Program-made: the position numbers and the translations under genes
In this document: positions 37,520 to 45,776 of the stretch, piece after piece
Layout of the letters: the number at the start of each line of letters is the position of its first letter
Position numbering within the stretch: position 1 is the first letter of the stretch
Notes under the pieces: model-generated
Databases searched by the model: none
What the model was told of the DNA's origin: nothing
What the model saw: the letters and a program-made list of their open reading frames with translations, nothing else
Assembly: GCF_028595265.1 (NCBI RefSeq)
Contig: NZ_JAQQXP010000001.1
Coordinates: 1,054,001 to 1,118,000 of the forward strand
Direction of reading: 5' to 3'
From: Alteromonas gilva
Lineage (GTDB): Bacteria > Pseudomonadota > Gammaproteobacteria > Enterobacterales > Alteromonadaceae
DNA length: 64,000 nt

Positions 37520-38032
37520 TTAAAAGTAATAGTGAACGCCCATCACTAACGAATTAACATCTTCTTCGCCGATGTCACGGTATTCATACCCCACTGCCAT
37601 GCCAAATCCTTGCAACTCACCAAACTGCCACCCCACACTGGCGGCCCTATCATGCTCGCCTAACAATGGCATTGCCTGGGTTTGAGGTGAAGTCGTGTAT
37701 TGGGTTGACCGAATAGTCGCATAAATCCAATGCGGTGCATTTAACGGTAAGGCGCGATGGGCTGATAGACTGTAAGCTCTGACGCCAGATACGACGATAG
37801 GCACCGAAGGGGTAAGGTTGCCAAAGCGGGCAGCATAAGAACGATTTACCTGCAGACTAAAGTTCCATTTGGGTAATCGTTTACTCTGATACGCAATAAA
37901 GTGGTCGTCATTACCTACCGGGCTGATCAGCAACGGTCTGTTTGCCAGCGAAGACGCCGCACTTACCGATAATGAGTACAGTAGACCCGCAACCAGACTA
38001 ACGATTAACGAGCAAAGTTTAGGCTCTTTCAT
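37520..38032 (-). CDS. Putative outer-membrane or exported protein, unknown
   Basis: A 170-residue protein with a signal peptide (SLIVSLVAGLLYSLSVSAA) and a beta-rich mature part ending in a C-terminal Phe (VMGVHYYF), the terminal aromatic typical of outer-membrane barrels. Alternating strands such as WNFSLQVNRSYAA and FGMAVGYEYRDI support a small barrel. I do not recognise the family. Its stop codon directly abuts that of the racemase gene. Confidence 0.7.
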   Translation of the reverse strand: MKEPKLCSLIVSLVAGLLYSLSVSAASSLANRPLLISPVGNDDHFIAYQSKRLPKWNFSLQVNRSYAARFGNLTPSVPIVVSGVRAYSLSAHRALPLNAPHWIYATIRSTQYTTSPQTQAMPLLGEHDRAASVGWQFGELQGFGMAVGYEYRDIGEEDVNSLVMGVHYYF

Positions 38033-38404
38033 TTGTATGGTGTTCCGTCGAGAATAGTGGCTTATACAGTGACTTATAATGTCAGGTTCGGTTACCCGCC
38101 CTTTATATAAACTATAGCTTTTCTCAATCGCTATACAAGTGTGGCGGTTAAAAAATGTGCACTTTGTTATTTATTTTTTAGCATTGTGGCGAATACTCAA
38201 CTAAATTTAAGACTCGACTCTCAATGCTGTGTAGCCAGGTTGTTGCCAAGTAACAGTAGTTCATCGAGTCTGTTTTATAACAATAAGCTAAATACTTTCA
38301 ACGCAACTTAATAATGATAATTTAACGTATTAACTGCTTTTCAGGACTCAGGCAACAAGGACATTAACGACGCGGCGCAGGATACGCCAATTGAGGAACA
38401 GCTA
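38033..38404. other. AT-rich intergenic region
   Basis: 372 bases without a gene. It holds the promoters of the two divergent neighbours and a distant inverted repeat AGACTCGA (38210-38217) / TCGAGTCT (38264-38271). Confidence 0.5.
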
Positions 38405-38908
38405 ATGCGAGACCAACGGCTAAATGAAAGGAAGTTTGTTATTACTTACTTACCTGAAGGGCTGCTTAGAAAAAAAAGATCAGTGTGTGTAAGGGAAGGG
38501 TATCTGACTGTGCACAATGAACGTCAGGTGCACATCAGTGACTACGGCGGTCAGTACACGATGACCATCAGGCAAGGCAAACGGCTGAAAGTAACGGAGG
38601 CCGAAATTTCTCTTTCCGATGAACAGTTCAACGATCTGTGGCCGCTAACGCAGCATATGAGGATCGAGAAATCACGTTATCGAATTGAGCGTCTTGGTTA
38701 CAAGCTGAGCGTGGATGTGTTCAGACAACATCTCGAAGGGCTCATGTTAGCCGCGGTCGAGTTTGACAGCGAGGTCGACTGTCGACGGTTTTTAGCGCCG
38801 GATTTTACCGATTTTGAAGTCACCCATCGACGCGAATATCAAAACGAGCAGCTTGCCAGGCTTGGCATGCCAGATACGTTTGCAAAGGCGAGTATGAGTA
38901 TGGTTTAA
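38405..38908 (+). CDS. CYTH-domain protein with altered ExExK motif
   Basis: A 167-residue CYTH (triphosphate tunnel metalloenzyme) domain. Family features are GQYTMTIRQGKRLKVTEAEI, RYRIERLGYKLSVDVFRQ, EGLMLAAVEFDSEVD and FTDFEVTHRREYQNEQLA. The N-terminal ExExK metal/phosphate motif reads LNERK, so the first Glu is Leu. Members of this subgroup hydrolyse inorganic triphosphate or make cAMP; loss of one Glu makes the activity uncertain. GAGGA lies seven bases before the ATG. Confidence 0.85.
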   Translation: MRDQRLNERKFVITYLPEGLLRKKRSVCVREGYLTVHNERQVHISDYGGQYTMTIRQGKRLKVTEAEISLSDEQFNDLWPLTQHMRIEKSRYRIERLGYKLSVDVFRQHLEGLMLAAVEFDSEVDCRRFLAPDFTDFEVTHRREYQNEQLARLGMPDTFAKASMSMV

Positions 38909-38957
38909 ATGAGATTATCGGTACGCAGCGCGCACCAATAACCTCAGCCATGGATGC

Positions 38958-40106
38958 TTAGCCAATGGCAGCGCGAAGTGCTTCGGCTTTGTCGGTAGAT
39001 TCCCACGGGAACTGTTCACGCCCGAAGTGACCATAGGCTGCGGTGGCCTGATAGATAGGTCGTTCAAGATCCAGCATTTTGATTAAGCCGTAAGGACGCA
39101 GATCAAAGTGTGCTTTCACCAGCGCCACCAGTGTTGCTTCATCCAGCTTGCTGGTACCGAAGGTATCAATACTGATTGAGGTGGGCTCTGCCACACCAAT
39201 GGCGTATGACACCTGAATTTCACAGCGCTTGGCTAAGCCCGCTGCAACGATATTCTTTGCCACATAGCGTCCGGCATAGGCAGCAGAGCGGTCAACTTTA
39301 GATGGATCCTTGCCAGAGAAGGCACCGCCACCATGACGAGCCATACCGCCATAGGTATCAACGATGATTTTACGCCCGGTCAGGCCGCAGTCACCCATTG
39401 GCCCACCTATAACAAAGCGACCGGTCGGGTTAATGTGAAACTTGGTAGCCGCTGTGATCCACTCAGCCGGCAATACCGGTTTGATCACTTCTTCCATAAC
39501 CGCTTCGCGCACCGTGCTTGTTGATACTGAGTCGCAATGCTGGGTAGAGAGCACTACCGCATCAATACCTACAGGTTTGTTATCTTCATAAATGAAAGTT
39601 ACCTGACTTTTGGCGTCCGGACGTAACCAGTCAAGCTTACCGGATTTACGTAACTCAGCCTGACGCTGCACTAAGCGATGTGAGTACGTAATGGGAGCAG
39701 GCATAAGTACGTCAGTTTCATCGGTTGCGTAGCCAAACATTAAGCCCTGATCGCCAGCGCCTTGCTCTTCCGGGCGGGAGCGGTCCACACCTTGATTAAT
39801 GTCTGGTGACTGTTTACCAATGGCATTCAACACGGCACAGGATTCGGCATCAAAGCCCATATCGGAATGGGTATAACCGATGTCTTTAACCGTTTGGCGG
39901 GTAAGCTCTTCGATATCTACCCAGGCCGACGTGGTAATTTCGCCGCCAACCAGCACCATGCCAGTTTTAACGTACGTTTCGCAGGCAACACGTGCTTTGG
40001 GATCTTGCTGTAAAATTGCATCGAGCACAGCATCGGAAATCTGGTCGGCTATTTTGTCCGGGTGTCCTTCAGAAACTGACTCAGACGTAAATAAATGGGC
40101 TGCCAT
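38958..40106 (-). CDS. metK: S-adenosylmethionine synthase MetK
   Basis: A 382-residue enzyme forming SAM from methionine and ATP. It begins MAAHLFTSESVSEGHPDKIA, with GAGDQGLMFGYA and the P-loop-like GGGAFSGKDPSKVDRSAAY. It lies divergent from epd behind a MetJ-like operator. Confidence 0.98.
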   Translation of the reverse strand: MAAHLFTSESVSEGHPDKIADQISDAVLDAILQQDPKARVACETYVKTGMVLVGGEITTSAWVDIEELTRQTVKDIGYTHSDMGFDAESCAVLNAIGKQSPDINQGVDRSRPEEQGAGDQGLMFGYATDETDVLMPAPITYSHRLVQRQAELRKSGKLDWLRPDAKSQVTFIYEDNKPVGIDAVVLSTQHCDSVSTSTVREAVMEEVIKPVLPAEWITAATKFHINPTGRFVIGGPMGDCGLTGRKIIVDTYGGMARHGGGAFSGKDPSKVDRSAAYAGRYVAKNIVAAGLAKRCEIQVSYAIGVAEPTSISIDTFGTSKLDEATLVALVKAHFDLRPYGLIKMLDLERPIYQATAAYGHFGREQFPWESTDKAEALRAAIG

Positions 40107-40233
40107 ACATGCTCCGTATAAATAAAATGTCTTAATTGGGGTGTTGTTACAAACCCAGCTTGCTAAGCATATACTGTAAAATCACCTATATGGTTTTGCT
40201 GGTCGTGATATTGCAATCAACATTATGAACACT

Positions 40234-40239
40234 ATTGTA
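40234..40239 (-). promoter_or_regulatory. Candidate -10 box of metK
   Basis: TACAAT on the minus strand, 19 bases downstream of the met-box array, about 128 bases before the metK start codon. The array would overlap the -35 region. Confidence 0.5.
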
Positions 40240-40257
40240 GCAAGCAAAATGATAAAT

Positions 40258-40289
40258 ACCAGTCTTTACTTCTGGACGTCTAAAAGTCT
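40258..40289 (-). promoter_or_regulatory. MetJ-like operator of four tandem met boxes
   Basis: Read on the plus strand, four contiguous octamers in exact 8-bp register: ACCAGTCT, TTACTTCT, GGACGTCT, AAAAGTCT. Against the MetJ consensus AGACGTCT they match 5, 5, 7 and 6 of 8. MetJ dimers bind such arrays cooperatively with SAM as corepressor, and metK is a classic target. Confidence 0.7.
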
Positions 40290-40791
40290 ATTTGTTACGT
40301 TATCTTGACAGTAACCGGCAAAATGGCGCTTGCAGATCGCGACATTGCGCGTGCGCAATACCATTTTATCCCTCGATTTAGCCCTGCAGAACCTTGAGTT
40401 TGCCTGGTAACGCTAAAATGCACCCGGGAAATCGAAAACACATTGAACTGCACTGGCCGGTAGGTAACAATATGGCTCTGAGCCTGATAAAGCGTAACTG
40501 GCCGTCGTAAGTTGGTACTGCGGACTTAACTGTAGCAGGAATAACTGAAGGGCAGCGTATTTAGCTTAGTGGATAAAGCAGGCCGCTGAGCGGGTGTAAG
40601 TGCTGCGATAGCGCGATCAAGAAAAGCGAGTATAAAATGTCGGTTGTTGTGACGAAAAAGTAAGTGTAATTATTTTTAGCGGGCCGGCGCTTGCCGGTGA
40701 TATGTTTCAGGCATTGCAACATTACTGTTGAAGCAGCAGTAGAGGTAGCGCTGGAACCAAAGGAACATGGCGCTCTGAAGGCTAAAAAAAT

Positions 40792-41808
40792 ATGGTAAGA
40801 ATCGCCATTAATGGCTTTGGTCGTATAGGCCGGAATGTACTGCGGGCATTGTATGAAAGTGGCCGCAATCAATTTATACAGGTTGTCGCTATTAATGAAC
40901 TGGCGGAGCCAGAAGGCATGGCGCACCTGCTCAAATACGATACCTCCCATGGTCGGTTTGCCTGTCATGTGGAGCTGAATGACGATAAACTCACCGTGGC
41001 AGGTGATGTGATTCAGTTATGCCACCAGGACACGATTACCGGGTTGCCCTGGGCTGATCTTGCGGTGGATATTGTACTGGAATGCACCGGACAGTATTCT
41101 GACAAAGAAAGTGGTCTGGCGCATATTGCCTCTGGCGCTAAAAAAGTCCTGTTTTCGCAGCCGGGTGCGCCGGATATGGACAACACCATTATTTATGGCT
41201 GCAACGAAGATACACTGTTGCCGGAGCACACCGTGGTGTCGAACGGTTCATGTACTACCAACTGTATTGTGCCGGTAATTCAGGTGCTCGATGAAGCCTT
41301 TGGTGTTGAGAGCGGCACGATTACCACCATTCATTCCTCAATGCACGATCAGCAGGTGATCGACGCGTACCATCCGGATTTACGTCGTACCCGTGCAGCA
41401 AGCCAGTCAATTATACCGGTCGATACGCGTTTAGCGCGCGGTATTGAGCGTATATTGCCGAAATTTGCCGGTAAGTTCGAAGCTATCGCGGTGCGCGTAC
41501 CGACCATTAACGTTAGCGCCATGGATTTGAGCGTTACCCTGGCAACGCAAGTGACCATAGAGCAGGTAAATCAAGCCCTCAGTAGTGCTCGTACCGGGCG
41601 ACTTGCCGGTGTACTCGACTATACCGAAGAGCCCTTGGTGTCGGTAGATTTTAACCACGATCCGCATTCGTGTATTGTAGATGGTACACAGACCAGAGTG
41701 AGCCACCGTCAATTGGTGAAAACTCTGGTATGGTGCGACAACGAATGGGGTTTTGCACATCGAATGTTAGATACCGCGCTGGCTATGTACCAGACAGGAA
41801 CCAAATAA
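40792..41808 (+). CDS. epd: Erythrose-4-phosphate dehydrogenase
   Basis: A 338-residue GAPDH-like enzyme. The NAD fold opens AINGFGRIGRNVLRAL; Cys154 in SNGSCTTNCIVPV is catalytic. The following stretch TTIHSSMHDQQVIDAYH is Epd-type, where GAPDH proper has TVHAYTATQ. Oxidises erythrose-4-phosphate for pyridoxal phosphate synthesis. First gene of epd-pgk-fba. Confidence 0.93.
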   Translation: MVRIAINGFGRIGRNVLRALYESGRNQFIQVVAINELAEPEGMAHLLKYDTSHGRFACHVELNDDKLTVAGDVIQLCHQDTITGLPWADLAVDIVLECTGQYSDKESGLAHIASGAKKVLFSQPGAPDMDNTIIYGCNEDTLLPEHTVVSNGSCTTNCIVPVIQVLDEAFGVESGTITTIHSSMHDQQVIDAYHPDLRRTRAASQSIIPVDTRLARGIERILPKFAGKFEAIAVRVPTINVSAMDLSVTLATQVTIEQVNQALSSARTGRLAGVLDYTEEPLVSVDFNHDPHSCIVDGTQTRVSHRQLVKTLVWCDNEWGFAHRMLDTALAMYQTGTK

Positions 41809-41843
41809 TTTTTTGAATTTAACGAAAATGAGAAGGAAACGCT

Positions 41844-43019
41844 ATGTCAATCCCAAGCATGTCTGATATTGATTTGTCAGGAAAACGTGTATTGATTCGT
41901 CAGGATCTCAATGTGCCGGTAAAAGACGGCAAAGTGACCTCGGATGCGCGAATTAAAGCGTCGCTGCCGACCATCAAGGCAGCCCTGGAAGGTGGCGCTG
42001 CGGTTATGGTGATGTCACACCTTGGTCGCCCCACAGAAGGCGAACCAGCCGACGAGTTCTCATTACAACCGGTGGTTGATTACCTTAATGATGTGCTCGA
42101 TACCGACGTATCCTTAGTAAAAGATTACCTCGACGGCGTAAACATTGCGCCGGGTCAATGCGTGATCCTCGAAAACGTGCGATTTAATAAGGGCGAGAAA
42201 AACGACGACGAAACATTGGCCAAACAATACGCAGCGTTATGTGATGTGTTCGTTATGGATGCATTTGGCACAGCGCACCGTGCGCAGGCCTCCACCCATG
42301 GGGTGGCTAAGTTTGCGCCTCAAGCTGTTGCCGGGCCGTTACTGGCCGGCGAACTCGCGGCATTAACCAAAGCGTTAGATAACCCGGCGCGTCCCATGGT
42401 AGCTATTGTGGGCGGCTCTAAAGTATCCACCAAGCTGACAGTGCTTAAGTCGTTGGCGGAAAAAGTCGACCAGTTAATTGTGGGTGGCGGTATCGCCAAC
42501 ACATTTATTGCGGCCCAGGGGCACAACGTCGGGAAGTCGCTGGTGGAGATGGATTTAGTTGACGAAGCCAAACGTCTTATTAAACAAGCGCAGGATAATG
42601 GCGGTGATATTCCGGTACCGACTGACGTGGTTACCGGTAAAGCCTTTGCAGAAGATGCCGCGGCCGAACTTAAAGGCGTTTCTGACGTCGCTGATGACGA
42701 TATGATATTCGATATTGGCCCCGACAGTTCAGCCGCTTTAGAAGATATTCTCAAGAATGCAGGTACCATTGTATGGAATGGTCCGGTGGGGGTTTTTGAG
42801 TTTGATCAGTTCGCTAATGGAACAAAAGCGTTATCACAGGCTATTGCAGAGAGTGATGCGTTTTCAATTGCTGGTGGTGGTGATACGCTAGCAGCAGTAG
42901 ATAAATACGGAATTGCTGACAAAGTGTCTTACATCTCAACCGGTGGTGGCGCTTTTCTGGAATTCCTGGAAGGGAAAACCTTACCTGCAGTAGCGATATT
43001 AGAAGAAAAAAACCGCTAA
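41844..43019 (+). CDS. pgk: Phosphoglycerate kinase
   Basis: A 391-residue glycolytic enzyme transferring phosphate between 1,3-bisphosphoglycerate and ADP. Signatures: RQDLNVPVKDG, MSHLGRPTEG, GGSKVSTKL and WNGPVGVFEF. Length fits. Thirty-five bases after epd, with AAGGAA as SD. Confidence 0.98.
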   Translation: MSIPSMSDIDLSGKRVLIRQDLNVPVKDGKVTSDARIKASLPTIKAALEGGAAVMVMSHLGRPTEGEPADEFSLQPVVDYLNDVLDTDVSLVKDYLDGVNIAPGQCVILENVRFNKGEKNDDETLAKQYAALCDVFVMDAFGTAHRAQASTHGVAKFAPQAVAGPLLAGELAALTKALDNPARPMVAIVGGSKVSTKLTVLKSLAEKVDQLIVGGGIANTFIAAQGHNVGKSLVEMDLVDEAKRLIKQAQDNGGDIPVPTDVVTGKAFAEDAAAELKGVSDVADDDMIFDIGPDSSAALEDILKNAGTIVWNGPVGVFEFDQFANGTKALSQAIAESDAFSIAGGGDTLAAVDKYGIADKVSYISTGGGAFLEFLEGKTLPAVAILEEKNR

Positions 43020-43036
43020 CAGAGTAAGACGTACCC

Positions 43037-43078
43037 CACAGCGGTATGCACAATAACAATAATAATATGCCGCTGTGA
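43037..43078 (+). other. Hairpin between pgk and aldolase genes
   Basis: CACAGCGGTAT pairs with ATGCCGCTGTG (11 bp, one wobble) over a 20-base AT-rich loop, with no T-run. A second small hairpin ACCGTT-ATAA-AACGGT (43191-43206) lies just before the aldolase SD. They may be mRNA processing or stability elements. Confidence 0.45.
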
Positions 43079-43228
43079 CCTGCACAAGGATAACGCAGGA
43101 TTTGTCCCGCAACAGCATTTGTCACCCCAGATGAATCGCGGCAGACGGGACAAACATGCCTATTGAAAAAAGCTTTCTCTAAACCCTACAACCGTTATAA
43201 AACGGTATAAAAATAAGGAGTGTTGCCA

Positions 43229-44125
43229 ATGGCTTCACAGGCTCAGCAAGCTATGCTGGATAAAATTCACACCCAAAAAGGCTTTATTGCTGCATTGGAT
43301 CAAAGTGGCGGTAGTACCCCAAAAGCGTTGAAGTTATACGGCATCGAAGCGTCAGAATATTCTGGCGATGATGAAATGTTCGATATGGTGCATGCCATGC
43401 GTACCCGTATTGTTACTTGTAACGCTTTTTCCGGTGAGCGCGTTGTTGGCGCAATCTTGTTTGAGGATACGCTGGATCGCGATATCGAAGGGCTGTCATC
43501 GGCTCGCTATTTATGGCAAAAAAAGCGTGTTATTCCTTTTTTAAAAGTCGATAAAGGTCTCGAAGCTGAAGCCGATGGCGTGCAGCTGATGAAACCCATC
43601 CCGCAACTTGATGAGCTGTTGGCTAAAGCGAATGCGCAGGATGTGTTCGGCACTAAAATGCGCTCAGTGGTAAAGCTGGCTAATCATGACGGCATAAAAG
43701 CCATCGTAGAACAGCAGTTTGCCATTGGTAAACAAATTCTGGCTGCTGGTCTTGTGCCTATTATCGAGCCTGAGGTGGATATTAACAGCCCCGAAAAAGC
43801 GGCTGCCGAGGCCCTACTGAAGCTGGAAATTCTGACGCAGTTGAATTTGCTTGACGATCAAAAGGTCATGCTAAAACTGACGTTACCTGAACAGGCCAAT
43901 TTTTATAAGGAATTGGTGGATCACCCTAACGTAATAAAAGTGGTGGCACTTTCAGGCGGCTACTCCCGTGATGAAGCTAACGCAAAACTCGCCCACAATC
44001 AGGGCGTGATAGCCAGTTTTTCCCGTGCTCTTACAGAGGGAGTTTCGGCGCAGCAAAGCGACGATGAGTTTGAGAAGAGTCTGAACGATGCTATTGAGAG
44101 TATTTACCAGGCATCGCTAACTTAA
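43229..44125 (+). CDS. Fructose-bisphosphate aldolase, class I
   Basis: A 298-residue class I aldolase of the bacterial (Staphylococcus Fda-like) type, cleaving fructose-1,6-bisphosphate through a Schiff base. Features: GFIAALDQSGGSTPKALK, ILFEDTLDRDIEG, PIIEPEVDI and VIKVVALSGGYSR, the last carrying the Schiff-base Lys. It occupies the slot where many gammaproteobacteria have the zinc-dependent class II FbaA. ATG at 43229 with AAGGAG eight bases before it. Confidence 0.94.
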   Translation: MASQAQQAMLDKIHTQKGFIAALDQSGGSTPKALKLYGIEASEYSGDDEMFDMVHAMRTRIVTCNAFSGERVVGAILFEDTLDRDIEGLSSARYLWQKKRVIPFLKVDKGLEAEADGVQLMKPIPQLDELLAKANAQDVFGTKMRSVVKLANHDGIKAIVEQQFAIGKQILAAGLVPIIEPEVDINSPEKAAAEALLKLEILTQLNLLDDQKVMLKLTLPEQANFYKELVDHPNVIKVVALSGGYSRDEANAKLAHNQGVIASFSRALTEGVSAQQSDDEFEKSLNDAIESIYQASLT

Positions 44126-44598
44126 TACCTGCCTAACCATGCTTCACCGACTACTAACCACTGTTAGTGGTCGGTTTTTGCTGACGTTAACAGCCCAAAA
44201 ATAATCCAGCGATTGCTGCAATCACCGCGACTGCCCTGATGGTACTATTTCGTCAGTCTCAACTTGCTTTCAACCTGCTTTACTGCCGAGCACAACAGCA
44301 GACAACGCTTTCTGCCAGAACCGCCTCGCGCTTGGTTATGTGCAGTGGTTACTGTCTAAAATTATTTTGTGATTTTTACGGTCTGTTTTAAAACGTCTTA
44401 CGTATTAAGCGCTATTCATAACCTGACGAAGTGTTTTTATTTCTTCATATTTCGCTGTCAATTTAAGAATACGATTTTAGCGAAACAAGCAATAGATAAA
44501 GTACAAATAATGGTCTATATTCTGTTATTCAAAATTAACAAGGCTTTTTATGTTTTGGTTAATGCGCAACTAAACATCAGGCAAGGACGCACAGTTTA
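44126..44598. other. Intergenic region after aldolase
   Basis: 473 bases: a strong terminator at its left end, then AT-rich sequence with no supportable gene. A 76-codon open frame at its right end is low-complexity and ends on the next start, so I do not call it. Confidence 0.5.
44146..44179 (+). terminator. Terminator of epd-pgk-aldolase operon
   Basis: ACCGAC-t-ACTAAC / GTTAGT-g-GTCGGT, a 12-bp stem with one internal mismatch, followed by T5. Confidence 0.85.
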
Positions 44599-45750
44599 AT
44601 GCAGTACACACAAACGTTCATCCAGGTAGGATTGCTTGCTGTCGTAGCCTTTATTGGCATCGGCTTTACGTTTGCTTTACCTACTCCCCGTCATCATCTT
44701 AAAGCGAAATCAGTTGTTTACGCGCGATGGTTTTTGTTTTCATCCTGGTTAGTTGTGGCGTTTCAAGGGCTCGCTCAAAATGGTTATGGCAATATTGGTT
44801 TGCCCGGAGTGTATGGCGCGGCGACGCTGAGCGCGTATTTGCTGCTGATGTCGGTCAATAAACGTTATGGCCATGAAATTGCGCGCATTAAGAAATATGC
44901 GGCGGCGCTGCACATTGTTATCCTGATAGGCGTCACTCTGGTCCTGAAGTTTGCGCAGTATCAACCCTGGCTCGCGCACGCGCTGGCGCTAAGCAGCATT
45001 GCGTTTCCTGTTTGGCTGGCCCAAAAACGGGTACAGCAATCGCTCAATAAAGAAACCTTCGGATCGCGACTTTTATACAGCGTTTTGTGGCTCGTATTGT
45101 TGATGGTGTTGGTGGCGGTACCGGTTTACCTGGGCAACATTGCCCCGCAAAGTCCCTATCATCTTACGGCGACCTTTGCGTTGATTCTGGTTATTATGCT
45201 GACATTTATGCTGTCCTTTGCCGCCAACATTTTGCAGTCCCTGTTGGTCAAGTTACATTCTCTGGTGCATACCGACCCGCTGACGGGAGCTAAAAATCGC
45301 TACTTCTTTTACGAAACCGCGCCGAAATTAAGCGCACATGCCCGGCGTAATAACGAAGTGCTATCGGTGGTTGCATGTGACATCGATCACTTTAAATCAG
45401 TCAATGACGAGCATGGCCACGTAGTGGGCGACATTGCCCTCAAACGCTTTTGTGAAATCATTCAGGAGCAATTACGGTTGGAAGACACCCTGATAAGGAT
45501 GGGCGGCGAGGAGTTCTTAATTTTATCGCCGCAGTGTGACGGTGAGCAGGCCAGGCTCATGGCCGAACGCCTGCGCGAAACAATTAGCGAAACCAAAATT
45601 ACGGCGCGTGATGTGACTATTTCACTCACTGCGTCCTTTGGGGTGATTGAAATGCCGGATAACGCAGATTTGTTAAGTGCAGTAAAACACGCCGATCTAG
45701 CCCTTTTCGATGCCAAAGCGAAAGGCCGCAATCAGGTTATTATGGTATAG
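44599..45750 (+). CDS. Membrane diguanylate cyclase (GGDEF)
   Basis: A 383-residue protein with about seven hydrophobic segments (residues 10-215) and a C-terminal GGDEF domain. The active site is GGEEF near residue 302, and RLED exactly five residues before it matches the RxxD inhibitory site that binds c-di-GMP. An active, feedback-controlled cyclase is therefore expected. The membrane part resembles 7TM-type sensor modules; the signal is unknown. Monocistronic. Confidence 0.93.
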   Translation: MQYTQTFIQVGLLAVVAFIGIGFTFALPTPRHHLKAKSVVYARWFLFSSWLVVAFQGLAQNGYGNIGLPGVYGAATLSAYLLLMSVNKRYGHEIARIKKYAAALHIVILIGVTLVLKFAQYQPWLAHALALSSIAFPVWLAQKRVQQSLNKETFGSRLLYSVLWLVLLMVLVAVPVYLGNIAPQSPYHLTATFALILVIMLTFMLSFAANILQSLLVKLHSLVHTDPLTGAKNRYFFYETAPKLSAHARRNNEVLSVVACDIDHFKSVNDEHGHVVGDIALKRFCEIIQEQLRLEDTLIRMGGEEFLILSPQCDGEQARLMAERLRETISETKITARDVTISLTASFGVIEMPDNADLLSAVKHADLALFDAKAKGRNQVIMV

Positions 45751-45776
45751 CCTGATTGGCTGGGCAGAGTTGTTTA

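Larger units (their letters stand above)
40107..40791. other. Divergent metK-epd intergenic region
   Basis: 685 bases, no credible gene. It holds the metK promoter and met boxes at 40234-40289. In Shewanella and Vibrio relatives tkt (transketolase) commonly sits between metK and epd; it is not here and I see no recognisable remnant. Confidence 0.6.

Noticed and set aside
40561..40968. 135-codon minus-strand frame overlapping the epd start
   Set aside because: It overlaps the secure 5' end of epd and has no SD; a shadow of epd plus leader.
44369..44598. 76-codon plus-strand frame before the diguanylate cyclase gene
   Set aside because: AT-rich, Phe/Ile/Lys-biased translation with no recognisable features and no convincing SD; it looks like intergenic sequence.
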